Source: Woeseia oceani (lineage in GTDB: Bacteria > Pseudomonadota > Gammaproteobacteria > Steroidobacterales > Woeseiaceae). Taken from it: 64,000 nucleotides of DNA. Position numbers and translations under genes: made by a program. The notes under the pieces are model-generated. The model worked only from the letters and a program-made list of their open reading frames with translations. It did no database searches and was not told the DNA's origin. Location: assembly GCF_001677435.1 (NCBI RefSeq), contig NZ_CP016268.1:1601001-1665000 (forward strand), written 5' to 3'. Positions 35,330-43,967 of this stretch are shown here, one piece after another; the first letter of the stretch is position 1, and every line of letters starts with the position of its first letter.

Positions 35330-38278
35330 ATGACCTTAACGATCACTCCGACTTCTTCTCGACGGCCCGACCGACAACAAGCAGCGTCCTTCGCGCGGTT
35401 TTTTCTGGCCATCGTGTTATCTGCATTCGTTTCGATTGCACTGCCCGTAAATGCACAAGACGCGAACGCTGGTGCAATAAATGGCAGAGTCGTCAATCCA
35501 GGCACGCAAAACTATCTTTCCGGTGTGATGATTCGATTACGCGAGACTGGAGCAACAACATCATCGGCCAGTGACGGTTCATTTCGTTTCAACAATCTGC
35601 CGTCAGGAACATATTCGGTCGAACTTTCGTACATCGGGTTCGAATCGAAGGTCGAGCAGGTGTCGGTCGCTGCAGGTGAGAATGCATTAACGCTGATTGA
35701 GATTGGTCCGGAGACCCTGGATGAGGTGGTCACCACCGGTGTGCGCGGAGCGCAGGCGGCAGCGCTCAATGAGCAACGCAGCAACGACAATATTTCCAAC
35801 GTCATTTCCTCCGACCAGCTTGGACGGTTTCCGGACCGCAACATCGCAGAGGCAATGCGCCGGGTACCCGGTGTGTCCATCGAGCGTGAAGAAAAAGCAG
35901 GGGACGGGCGCTACGTATCCATTCGCGGACTGGATTCGGGTTTGAACAACTTCAAGCTGAACGGTATGAACGTGGCGCAGCAGGAAGAAGATAACCGCCG
36001 GGTCGCGCTCGACGTTATCCAGATCGAAGCTGTATCCAAGGTAATCGTCAATAAGACACTATTGCCGAACCACGATGGCGATGGCATCGGAGGCTCAGTC
36101 GAGCTGATCAGTGCAACAGCGTTTGATTATCGTGAGCTGTACATGGATATGAACGCTGAAGGGTTCTACAACGACTTCAGTGACGACCTTGGCGGCAAGC
36201 TGGCAGGTACTTTCGCAACGGTGTTCGGCCCGGACGATCGTTGGGGGATTCTGGTTTCTGCGGCCTACAGCGACCGCAGTACGGCAGGTTACGGTTTGCT
36301 GAATGACGAGGATTGGGTATCGGTTCTGGAACAGGACGATGGCGATCCTTTGGAATCCGGCAATACGCCGGAGGTCTACGATTTCGGCATGCTGCGCTTC
36401 GACAATGATCGTGAAAACATCGGCATCAATACCGCGATCAGTTTGCAGGCAACCGACAATACTTTGCTTACATTCAAAGGCAGCTATAACCGACTTGATG
36501 ACACGGAGCTCAATCGTGGCATCTTTTTCGTTGGTGATGACGATGAACTTTATCAGGGCGGCATGCTGAACCCTGAGGACGGATATACAGCGCGCATCTA
36601 CGGCGAGTACGAAGAGTCGGTTTTTCGTTCCCAGTCGTACAATCTGCTCGGCGAAACGCAACGTGGACCATGGCGGTTCGACTATTCCGTTGGCTACTCG
36701 GAAGGTATTCGTGACGAACCCAATGACTACGAGTTGTCGTTCGAGAAAGACATGAGTTCCAGTACGATATTGTGGGATCGTTCGGATAACGAGTTCCCTT
36801 CACCGATACTGAATCCAGCGGATTCGGCGGCAATTGCCAGCGCGGCCGGCTGGTCGTTAAGTGGCAATGATATTGACGAAGATCGCGCGAAGGATCGCAA
36901 GACGGCAGTTACCTTTGATGCGATGCGCGACCTCTCAGGTTCTGGCGCATTCGAATACATGAAGATGGGTATCAAGTACCAGCAGTCGGAACGCTCGTTG
37001 TTTGAAGCCAACGTGCTTGAAGCAGACGGCGATCTGTTCTTTGAGGAGGACGGCTTCCGCGGCAGCGACGTCAACTTCGCGGACATAGGTTCGCCCTACA
37101 GTTCGATCTTCGCGATAGACGAGGGCATGTTGAGTAATTGGCGCAATATCGGCTTCGGCCTGGTTGACGACGGTGTTCTTGAAAACGAGTACGTTGACGA
37201 TGGCTCAATCCCTCTGGACGCGGATACGTATTCTGCCACTGAAGATATTCTCGCTGGCTACATCATGGCGCAGGCAAACGTCGGCAATTGGGAAATTATC
37301 GGCGGGGTTCGGGTCGAGCAGACTGAAGTTTCCGTTAAGAACCTGGAACTGATCGAAAACGACGATGCCGGCACTGAAACCTTGACGCCGATCAAAACCG
37401 ACTCGAGTTACACGGATGTGCTACCTCGTTTGCAGGTCAACTACCGTGCGTCTGACGATTTGATTTTCCGGGGTGCGGTATTCGCTTCATTGGCGCGTCC
37501 CGAATTTCAGTTTATTGCAGGCACCACGGAGATCGCAATCGAAGACGGGACGGCTGATATCTTCCTGGGCAACCCGGACCTCGAAACGGCGCAGGCTTGG
37601 AATTTCGATTTCGGCGTTGAGTACTACTACGGCGGCATCGGCATCCTGTCGGCCAACGTTTTCTACAAGACAATTGATGGCTTCATCTTTAACGATGATG
37701 CGCCCGAAGGTGATGGTGACGCCTCGCGCTTCGAAAACGATCCGCGACTGGCCGGTCTCGAAATCGGTGATGTCGAAACGTTCTACAACGGCAAGACGGC
37801 TGAGGTGTACGGCCTTGAGCTCAACTTCATTCGACAGTTCACGGATCTGGAAGGCTTCTGGGGTGGCTTCGGTACCTATGTGAACCTGACATTGCAGGAG
37901 AGTAGTGCGGATTCCGGGCTCGAAGGTCGCGATGACGTCGAGTTTTTCAATGCGCCGGGCACGATCGGTACAGCGGCACTGACCTACCAGGGCGAGCGCT
38001 TCGAGGCCAACCTGGCTTATTCTTACCGGGATCAGTTCCTGTTCGGTTTCTCGCAATTCCAGGAAAGCATCTACGAGCAGGACTACGACTCACTCGATTT
38101 CACCACGAACTTTGACGTAACGGACCGTATTCGCCTGGTATTCCGCGCGACCGACATCACGGACGATGGCACCAAAGCAATCGTCCGACGGACGTTCGGC
38201 AGTGGCAACGCCTACCTCGACAATTCGAACTACAACGGCCGAAACTTTACGCTCGGCATCAACGCCCGATTCCGGTAA
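35330..38278 (+). CDS. TonB-dependent receptor with N-terminal carboxypeptidase-regulatory-like domain
   Basis: The 982-residue outer-membrane receptor has a long signal region (hydrophobic residues ~22-40, cleavage near VNA-QD). A ~80-residue carboxypeptidase-regulatory-like domain follows (INGRVVNPGTQNYLSGVMIRL, SDGSFRFNNLPSGTYSVELSYIGF in part). The plug has GRFPDRNIAEAMRRVPGVS and SIRGLDSG, and a large barrel ends NFTLGINARFR. This SusC-like head is common in receptors for oligosaccharides or larger ligands in TonB-rich bacteria. The frame extends upstream to 35252, but the ATG at 35330 is the better start, and homology does not reach further. It is followed closely by a cupin gene and preceded by possible TetR half-sites. 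The ligand is unknown. Confidence 0.92.
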   Translation: MTLTITPTSSRRPDRQQAASFARFFLAIVLSAFVSIALPVNAQDANAGAINGRVVNPGTQNYLSGVMIRLRETGATTSSASDGSFRFNNLPSGTYSVELSYIGFESKVEQVSVAAGENALTLIEIGPETLDEVVTTGVRGAQAAALNEQRSNDNISNVISSDQLGRFPDRNIAEAMRRVPGVSIEREEKAGDGRYVSIRGLDSGLNNFKLNGMNVAQQEEDNRRVALDVIQIEAVSKVIVNKTLLPNHDGDGIGGSVELISATAFDYRELYMDMNAEGFYNDFSDDLGGKLAGTFATVFGPDDRWGILVSAAYSDRSTAGYGLLNDEDWVSVLEQDDGDPLESGNTPEVYDFGMLRFDNDRENIGINTAISLQATDNTLLTFKGSYNRLDDTELNRGIFFVGDDDELYQGGMLNPEDGYTARIYGEYEESVFRSQSYNLLGETQRGPWRFDYSVGYSEGIRDEPNDYELSFEKDMSSSTILWDRSDNEFPSPILNPADSAAIASAAGWSLSGNDIDEDRAKDRKTAVTFDAMRDLSGSGAFEYMKMGIKYQQSERSLFEANVLEADGDLFFEEDGFRGSDVNFADIGSPYSSIFAIDEGMLSNWRNIGFGLVDDGVLENEYVDDGSIPLDADTYSATEDILAGYIMAQANVGNWEIIGGVRVEQTEVSVKNLELIENDDAGTETLTPIKTDSSYTDVLPRLQVNYRASDDLIFRGAVFASLARPEFQFIAGTTEIAIEDGTADIFLGNPDLETAQAWNFDFGVEYYYGGIGILSANVFYKTIDGFIFNDDAPEGDGDASRFENDPRLAGLEIGDVETFYNGKTAEVYGLELNFIRQFTDLEGFWGGFGTYVNLTLQESSADSGLEGRDDVEFFNAPGTIGTAALTYQGERFEANLAYSYRDQFLFGFSQFQESIYEQDYDSLDFTTNFDVTDRIRLVFRATDITDDGTKAIVRRTFGSGNAYLDNSNYNGRNFTLGINARFR

Positions 38279-38298
38279 CCATCATGGAGCTCAATATG

Positions 38299-38742
38299 AA
38301 GTTGATTTCTGTCACGTCGCTGCTGCTCGTCATTGCATGGGCGGCAAACGCCGGTGACGATGAGTTTGTTCGCCTGACGCCGGATGACCTGGTCTGGACC
38401 GAGCTGGAACCCGGCCTCGACATGGCGGTGCTCGAAGGCGATCCACGCAGCGAAGGCTATTACATCATGCGTGCCCGCTTTGCGCCGGGCACTTTCAGTG
38501 CGCCGCATTTTCACCCGAACACGCGCTATGTCACCGTCATCAAAGGCACCTGGTATACGGGTACCGGTACGGTTTGGGATAAAGAGAATTCCATACCGCT
38601 GGGTCCGGGCAGTTACATGAAACACCCCGCAAAGGCAGCCCATTTTGACGGCGCGAAAGACGAAGAGGTCATCGTCGAGATTCGTGGTATGGGCCCGGCA
38701 CCGCTGGTCTACGTTGATGCGGATGGTCACCCCGTCGACTAG
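38299..38742 (+). CDS. Periplasmic cupin-domain protein
   Basis: The 147-residue protein has a signal peptide (MKLISVTSLLLVIAWAANAG) and one cupin domain with PHFHPNTRYVTVIKG (metal-binding His pair in cupin motif 1) and GPGSYMKHPAKAAHFDG (motif 2). An ATG at 38284 is in frame, but the one at 38299 has GGAG at good spacing and directly starts the signal peptide. It lies 20 bases after the receptor, so the two are cotranscribed. Small exported cupins of this type are common but functionally uncharacterised; metal binding is likely, activity unknown. Confidence 0.85.
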   Translation, partial: KLISVTSLLLVIAWAANAGDDEFVRLTPDDLVWTELEPGLDMAVLEGDPRSEGYYIMRARFAPGTFSAPHFHPNTRYVTVIKGTWYTGTGTVWDKENSIPLGPGSYMKHPAKAAHFDGAKDEEVIVEIRGMGPAPLVYVDADGHPVD

Positions 38743-39434
38743 CTTGCCGTACCGTCAGGGTGGGGCGACGTTGCCTTGTCGTCGGGGCCGCAGTAGTCGG
38801 ATCGACAGGCAAGGCCGTGGCTGTCAGGGGTAACGCCGTGCCACCTTGTGTGTGCGGTGTCCCCCCTGTAGCTCGTCTGTCTGCTGGACATGCAGCTGTT
38901 CGCTCAGGGGCATTGGACTGCCGGTGCGCTGGCGGGGTGCCGCCAGCGGTAGTGTCTCTGGCACGTCCGCAATTGAACACGCTAACTGCGCTGCCGTAGT
39001 CTTGAGTTAGGCCTCCTCGGCACGGTCCGGTTGTGACGCCACTGGCTGATCGCGGCCGCGGGCCGCTCCCCTGCACTGGTCGCGCCGCATTCTTTGCTCG
39101 TTTCTCCGCATTCCCAGTAGTTCCAGCCACAATCAGCTTTCCTGGCTGACCGTATTGCGACCCGCCGCGCGTGCCCGCAGTAACCCGTGCGGGGCCGGCG
39201 ACTATCCTGGTCTTGAATTCACCGCTCGGTATCATCGCAGCCCTGATCGTTCGCGGTTGCATAGCTGGCAATAGCGGCTATCCATGGAATTTGGCAGGAT
39301 GGTCAGACGGACGACCTGCTGGTATCGAACTGGAACGTAGCAGGGTGCCCGCTTTAGATCCCGCAAAGTGCTGGTCGATTTGGATTCGGCAGCGCCGCGG
39401 TTGTTGCATGATGTTGTACCCATACGGAGTCACG
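38743..39434. other. Gene-poor 690-base region with a strong hairpin
   Basis: No protein on either strand is supported. The minus-strand frame 38669-39271 is Thr/Arg/Pro-rich low-complexity sequence of the kind produced by GC-rich shadow frames. A perfect hairpin lies at 38927-38948, with 9-base arms CGCTGGCGG / CCGCCAGCG and a 4-base loop, but no T-tract. The right end must hold the promoter of the CNNM-family gene. Confidence 0.45.
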
Positions 39435-40691
39435 ATGCTTATTTTTCTGACGGCCATTACGGTTGTCTTGACCGTTTCCTTTATTTGTTCGCTTTGCGAG
39501 TCCGTGTTGCTGTCGACCAGCCCGGCGCAATCGGAGGCAATGATCTCCCGACATCGACGAGCCGGCCGGTGGATGGCCGGCTTCAAGCGCAATATCGATG
39601 TGCCTATCGCCGCAATCCTGATACTGAATACCGCCGCGCACACGGTCGGCGCATCAGTGGCCGGTGCAAGTTACGTTAGCGTGTTTGACGAGCGTACATT
39701 GTGGATATTCACGATCGTTTTCACGATTGCAGTACTGGTCTTGACCGAAATCATTCCCAAGACCCTGGGCGTAAGCCACTCGCGGTTCTTCGCCGTGCCC
39801 GTTGCCTACATGATTCGGGTCATGACTGTTGTGCTGTATCCATTCGTATTCGTTAGTGAACGGTTCTCGCGCTCGTTACGTAGCGGCAAAGCCGCGCCGG
39901 TGACCTCCGTGGAGGAGATCCGGCTGCTGGCTGCAATGGGTCGGAATGAAGGTGCAGTCGGTCCACGCACCGCGGAAATGATTGTCGGTGCAACGCACCT
40001 GCGGCAAATGACCGCCGGTGATGTAATGCTGCCGCGGCAGGGCATCGTGCATCTATCCGGCGAAATGACGGCCGCTGAAGCGCGGGCGCTGATCAAGGAC
40101 AAAGGCTACAGTCGTTACCCGTTTGTCCCCGCCAAGGATATTGACGATGTCGCTGGCATAGTCGTCGCCAAGGATCTGCTGCACTGGATGCACGATGCTG
40201 CCGACGAACCATTGGCGTGGTCAGAGCTGGTGCGGGAGCCTGTGGTCGTCCCGGAAAGTATGCCGTTGACCGGGCTGTTACGAACCTTTCAGACAGAGCG
40301 CATGCACATGGCGATCGTCGTCGACGAATACGGCGGCGTTGAAGGCATTGTCACGCTGGAAGATGTTCTCGAGGAAGTGGTGGGGGAGATTCTCGACGAA
40401 ACCGACGAGCATATTGACGATACCTGGCAACAGAGCGATGGCTCGATGCACGTCCGGGCATCGGTCGAGTTGCGCAAAATTTGTGCGAGGCTAGGGTTGC
40501 CGTGGGAACCCGACGACAATGTCGCCACTGTGGGTGGGCTCATTACCGAGATGCTGGGCCGCTTGCCGGTGCGCGGTGACAGTGTGCTGTGGAAAAACTG
40601 CCAGCTCGAGGTCTTGTCGGCCAGTTCGCGGCGGGCAGAGATGATTGCGGTTCGGCCTGCTCCTGATGACCACACTCCGGAAGACGGTTAG
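39435..40691 (+). CDS. CNNM/CorC (HlyC) family membrane protein with CBS domains
   Basis: The 418-residue protein has an N-terminal CNNM transmembrane domain (~1-170, about four helices, with TEIIPKTLGVSHS, the conserved P-K-T site). A CBS-domain pair follows (~190-310: TAGDVMLPRQGIVHLS and MHMAIVVDEYGGVEGIVTLEDVLEEVVGEI), then a C-terminal CorC_HlyC domain (~330-415). Family members are implicated in magnesium and cobalt efflux or resistance; the old hemolysin label is not informative. The frame opens far upstream, but GGAG just before the ATG at 39435 and the start of the first membrane helix decide the start. Confidence 0.92.
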   Translation: MLIFLTAITVVLTVSFICSLCESVLLSTSPAQSEAMISRHRRAGRWMAGFKRNIDVPIAAILILNTAAHTVGASVAGASYVSVFDERTLWIFTIVFTIAVLVLTEIIPKTLGVSHSRFFAVPVAYMIRVMTVVLYPFVFVSERFSRSLRSGKAAPVTSVEEIRLLAAMGRNEGAVGPRTAEMIVGATHLRQMTAGDVMLPRQGIVHLSGEMTAAEARALIKDKGYSRYPFVPAKDIDDVAGIVVAKDLLHWMHDAADEPLAWSELVREPVVVPESMPLTGLLRTFQTERMHMAIVVDEYGGVEGIVTLEDVLEEVVGEILDETDEHIDDTWQQSDGSMHVRASVELRKICARLGLPWEPDDNVATVGGLITEMLGRLPVRGDSVLWKNCQLEVLSASSRRAEMIAVRPAPDDHTPEDG

Positions 40692-40967
40692 CAAAGTCCG
40701 ACCGGCGCAGGTCTATGGTTGCAGCCGCAATCGGCCTGCTAAAAAAAACCGGCAGGTTTCTTGACGTTTGAAGGGCATGGGCGAAATTGCACGGCCGCCG
40801 ACTTTGGCCTGATTGAGCAGGTGTGCCGAAGGTGAGAGGCAGGCCTGTTTGGTGCAGGTGCATCGTATTGCGGCATAATCCGGCTTTCAATTGTTCGATG
40901 ACAGCGGATAGAGGCCACGCCGGCAATCGGTGCAGGCTTGGTGTTCCCAATGAAGGGCGGCTCGTAC

Positions 40968-41966
40968 ATGGAAGGAATGATGGCAAATACGGAGCGTTGT
41001 GCCCGGGTATCCGTGGCCCCGATGATGGACTGGACGGACCGTCATTGCCGGTACTTCTTGCGCCAGCTGAGCGCACCAACACTGCTTTACACCGAGATGG
41101 TGACTGCCGCCGCGATCCGGCACGGTGACAGCGAACGGCTGCTGCGTTTTGATGCGACGGAACACCCGGTGGTACTGCAGCTTGGCGGCAGTTCGCCCGA
41201 GCTGATGGCTGAAGCGGCGGTCATGGGGGCCGAGGCCGGCTACGACGCAATCAACATCAATGTTGGCTGCCCATCTGATCGCGTGCAAAACGGCCAATTC
41301 GGCGCCTGCCTGATGGCCGATCCGCGGCGGGTGGCAGACTGTGTGCGGGCAATGAGAAAGGCAACAGACTGCCCGGTGACGGTCAAGACACGCATCGGTA
41401 TTGACGACAGCGACAGTGACGCATTCCTGCGCGAGTTCGTAACCACGGTAGCCGATGCCGGTTGCGAGACTTTTGTAGTGCACGCCCGCATTGCTGTTCT
41501 GGCAGGACTGAGCCCTAAAGAAAACCGTAGTGTACCGCCGTTAAACTACCCGCGGGTCTACCGTCTGAAAGAAGCCCGACCGGACTTGCAGATCGTATTG
41601 AATGGCGGCATCACCGACAGCCAGCAGGCACTGGCTCATTTGCAACACGTCGATGGAGTAATGATCGGCCGTCAGGCCTACCAGGCACCGTGGTTCTTGC
41701 GGGAACTGGACCGGGTGGTTTACGGCAATGAAAGCAGCGAAACCCGGCAGGAGGTGATCTTGCGGATGCGGCCCTATATTGAAGAGGCACTGTCCGAAGG
41801 TGTCTATCTCAAACACATCAGTCGGCATCTGCTGGGCTTGTTTGCCGGCGAGCCCGGGGCGAGGGCCTGGCGCCGCCATCTGAGCCAACATGCCTGGCAG
41901 GCTGACAGTGGTTTTGAAGTGCTGGAAGAGGCGCTGGCAAAGGTACCTGCGGCATTGGCCGCCTGA
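40968..41966 (+). CDS. dusA: tRNA-dihydrouridine synthase A
   Basis: The 332-residue FMN enzyme reduces specific uridines in the D-loop of tRNA to dihydrouridine using NAD(P)H. Clear DusA features are VSVAPMMDWTDRHCR at the start, TEMVTAAA, the active-site NVGCPSDRVQNGQFGACL (catalytic Cys101), TVKTRIGIDD, FVVHARIAVLAGLSPKENR and NGGI plus GVMIGRQAYQAPW in the FMN-binding C-terminal half of the barrel. Several ATG codons lie close together (40968, 40977, 40980); the first is chosen and the exact start is uncertain. It is a single-gene unit. Confidence 0.95.
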   Translation: MEGMMANTERCARVSVAPMMDWTDRHCRYFLRQLSAPTLLYTEMVTAAAIRHGDSERLLRFDATEHPVVLQLGGSSPELMAEAAVMGAEAGYDAININVGCPSDRVQNGQFGACLMADPRRVADCVRAMRKATDCPVTVKTRIGIDDSDSDAFLREFVTTVADAGCETFVVHARIAVLAGLSPKENRSVPPLNYPRVYRLKEARPDLQIVLNGGITDSQQALAHLQHVDGVMIGRQAYQAPWFLRELDRVVYGNESSETRQEVILRMRPYIEEALSEGVYLKHISRHLLGLFAGEPGARAWRRHLSQHAWQADSGFEVLEEALAKVPAALAA

Positions 41967-42113
41967 GGGCAGGGTACCCGGTCGGCAAGGGCTGATCGTT
42001 GTAACCGTTGTTTTCTTTCTGGCGGTGATTGTTAGCCCTTACCCCGCTACAATGGCGGCTCGAATTAGCGAGTGCGGAGTTACCTCACCACAATGAGCGG
42101 GAAGAATGTACTA

Positions 42114-42926
42114 ATGTCCAGCAAAAAGCCGACGATGGCTGACGAAGCCGATATCCACGAGTTGTACGAACTGTCAGTTCAGAACGTCGAGCATGAAGTT
42201 GAGTTCATGCAAAACACCTTTCGTGATATCCGCGGCCGCACGGCCTATGTATTCCGCGAAGACTTCTGCGGTACCGCGAGTGCTGCCTGTCAGTGGGTGC
42301 GGCAAGGCGCAGAGTATCAGGCTATCGGCGTGGACATAGAGCCTTCAGTTCTGGAGTGGGGCCGCAAGAACCGCGTTGGCAAGCTGCCAGCGGCTGACCA
42401 GGCACGCGTGAGTCTGATTGAGTCCGACGTGATGACGGTCGAAACGCCGCCCGTTGATCTGTTGGCCGCATTCAATTTCAGTTATTTCATCTTCCAGGAA
42501 CGGGCCACCATGGTCCGCTATTTTCGACGCGCCTATGAGAGCCTGAAAGAAGACGGCGTGTTCTTTGTTGATATGTTCGGTGGCCCGGAAGCGCAGGAAG
42601 AAACCAAAGAGAAAACCAAACACAAGGAACACGGTTTTACCTATATCTGGCGTCAGGCCGAGTTCCATCCGGTTACCAACTGGATGCGTTGCGCGATTGA
42701 TTTCAAGTTCAAAGACGGCTCGAAAATCAAGAATGCCTTTACCTACGAATGGCGCTTGTATTCTGCACCGGAAATTCGCGACATGTTGCTTGAAGCCGGC
42801 TTTTCGACGGCGACGGTGTACTGGGAAGGTGAGGACGAGGACGGTGAGGGCAACGGCATATTTACGCCGGATGCCCGCGGTGAGGCTGATCTGGCATGGA
42901 TCGCCTATATCGTTGCAGAAAAATAG
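42114..42926 (+). CDS. Class I SAM-dependent methyltransferase
   Basis: The 270-residue cytoplasmic protein has a Rossmann-type methyltransferase core. FREDFCGTASAACQWV is the SAM-binding motif I, AIGVDIEPSVLEWG contains the acidic ribose-binding residue, and LLAAFNFSYFIFQ is motif IV. The C-terminal part contains an unusual Glu/Lys-rich segment (QEETKEKTKHKEHG) and an acidic stretch near YWEGEDEDGEG. Several starts are possible (42072, 42093, 42114); the last follows a GGGAAG sequence. The substrate cannot be inferred; homologues are annotated only as methyltransferases. Confidence 0.85.
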   Translation: MSSKKPTMADEADIHELYELSVQNVEHEVEFMQNTFRDIRGRTAYVFREDFCGTASAACQWVRQGAEYQAIGVDIEPSVLEWGRKNRVGKLPAADQARVSLIESDVMTVETPPVDLLAAFNFSYFIFQERATMVRYFRRAYESLKEDGVFFVDMFGGPEAQEETKEKTKHKEHGFTYIWRQAEFHPVTNWMRCAIDFKFKDGSKIKNAFTYEWRLYSAPEIRDMLLEAGFSTATVYWEGEDEDGEGNGIFTPDARGEADLAWIAYIVAEK

Positions 42927-43024
42927 TAGAAGTTATAAAGACTTGGATGCGATTCTCGTATATTGTTCGAAGTTTGGTGCTGGCCGCATTGCGGCCCGCT
43001 GACGTGATCACGGGCAGAGACTAG

Positions 43025-43924
43025 ATGGGAAAGGACATGCAAGTCGCTATTTTGTTTGCTGACGTTGTTGGCAGCACGCAATTGTACGACGAGTTTGGCG
43101 ACACGAAAGCGAGCGAGACGGTTGCGCATTGCCTGGATGTCATGAAGGACGCGACTCATCAGTTCGATGGCACCGTGATCAAAACGATCGGTGACGAAGT
43201 GATGTCGACGTTCCCGACGATCGACGCCGCTATGGCCGCTGCCACGCAAATGCAAACCCGGATCAGCGGCAATGAAATGGGCGGCGATGGCAGTATCCCT
43301 GTCTCTATTCGAATCGGTTGCCATTTCGGCCCGGTCGTTCGCGAGCACAACGACATATTCGGTGCTGCCGTGCACACCGCGAACCGCATGACCTCGCAAG
43401 CGAAGGCGCGCCAGATCGTTATTTCCGGCGTCTCTGTCGAGCGCATGACCGAAGAGTGGCGGGCGCAGACCCGTCAGATCGACGTGGCAACCGTCCGCGG
43501 GCGCATTGACGAAGTCGCCTTGTACGAACTGGTTTGGCAGCCGGAAGAAGCAACAAGTATGTTGCCCACCATCGAGTGGAACGATAAGTCCCGCAAGGCA
43601 AACAAGATTACCTTGACGTTTCGGGATGCCACTGTCGTGGTCAATGAGCGCAACAAGAGCATTAACATGGGGCGTGCCGACGACAACGACCTGGTGGTCA
43701 AAGGCAACCTGATCTCGCGAATACATGCGAAGGTTGAAATGCGGCGGGGCAAGTTCATGCTGGTCGACCAAAGCACGAATGGCACGTTTGTGCAAAACGT
43801 GCACGGTGAAGAAACGTTTGTCCGGCGGGATAGTACCGAGATTTCAGGCGAGGGCATTATCGGGCTGGGCCGGGTCGCCAAACCGGGCACGCCACTCGCC
43901 ATTCATTTCGTTTGCGAAGAGTAA
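43025..43924 (+). CDS. Class III nucleotide cyclase fused to a C-terminal FHA domain
   Basis: The 299-residue protein joins a soluble class III adenylate/guanylate cyclase domain (~1-170) to an FHA phosphothreonine-binding domain (~190-295). Metal-binding Asp13 (FADVVGST) and Asp57 and the purine-selecting Lys53 (IKTIGDE) are present, as is Arg121 (transition state). The site usually occupied by Asn in VNxAAR is His117 here, reading VHTANRM. The FHA domain shows GR at 216-217, SRIH at 231-234 and Asn252 in STNGTF. It should make cAMP or cGMP under control of a phosphorylated partner. Neither a kinase nor a CRP-type effector is nearby. The gene is convergent with pckG, sharing a hairpin terminator. 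Confidence 0.88.
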   Translation: MGKDMQVAILFADVVGSTQLYDEFGDTKASETVAHCLDVMKDATHQFDGTVIKTIGDEVMSTFPTIDAAMAAATQMQTRISGNEMGGDGSIPVSIRIGCHFGPVVREHNDIFGAAVHTANRMTSQAKARQIVISGVSVERMTEEWRAQTRQIDVATVRGRIDEVALYELVWQPEEATSMLPTIEWNDKSRKANKITLTFRDATVVVNERNKSINMGRADDNDLVVKGNLISRIHAKVEMRRGKFMLVDQSTNGTFVQNVHGEETFVRRDSTEISGEGIIGLGRVAKPGTPLAIHFVCEE

Positions 43925-43925
43925 A

Positions 43926-43958
43926 GGGCCTCGTTCGTTTTTGACGAGTACGAGGCCC
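43926..43958. terminator. Bidirectional hairpin between the cyclase gene and pckG
   Basis: Perfect 9-base arms GGGCCTCGT and ACGAGGCCC enclose a 15-base loop in the 43-base gap between the converging stop codons. The position suits a terminator for both strands, though flanking T-tracts are poor. Confidence 0.6.
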
Positions 43959-43967
43959 CGGTTATCC

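Noticed and set aside
38669-39271. 200-residue minus-strand frame
   Set aside because: Low-complexity Thr/Arg/Pro/Gly sequence overlapping the end of the cupin gene.
40730-40765. A-run flanked by CCTGC/GCAGG as a terminator after the CNNM-family gene
   Set aside because: The stem is only five bases with a 13-base loop, too weak to list.
42905-43804. 299-residue minus-strand frame
   Set aside because: Antisense to the cyclase-FHA gene, which has clear catalytic and FHA motifs.
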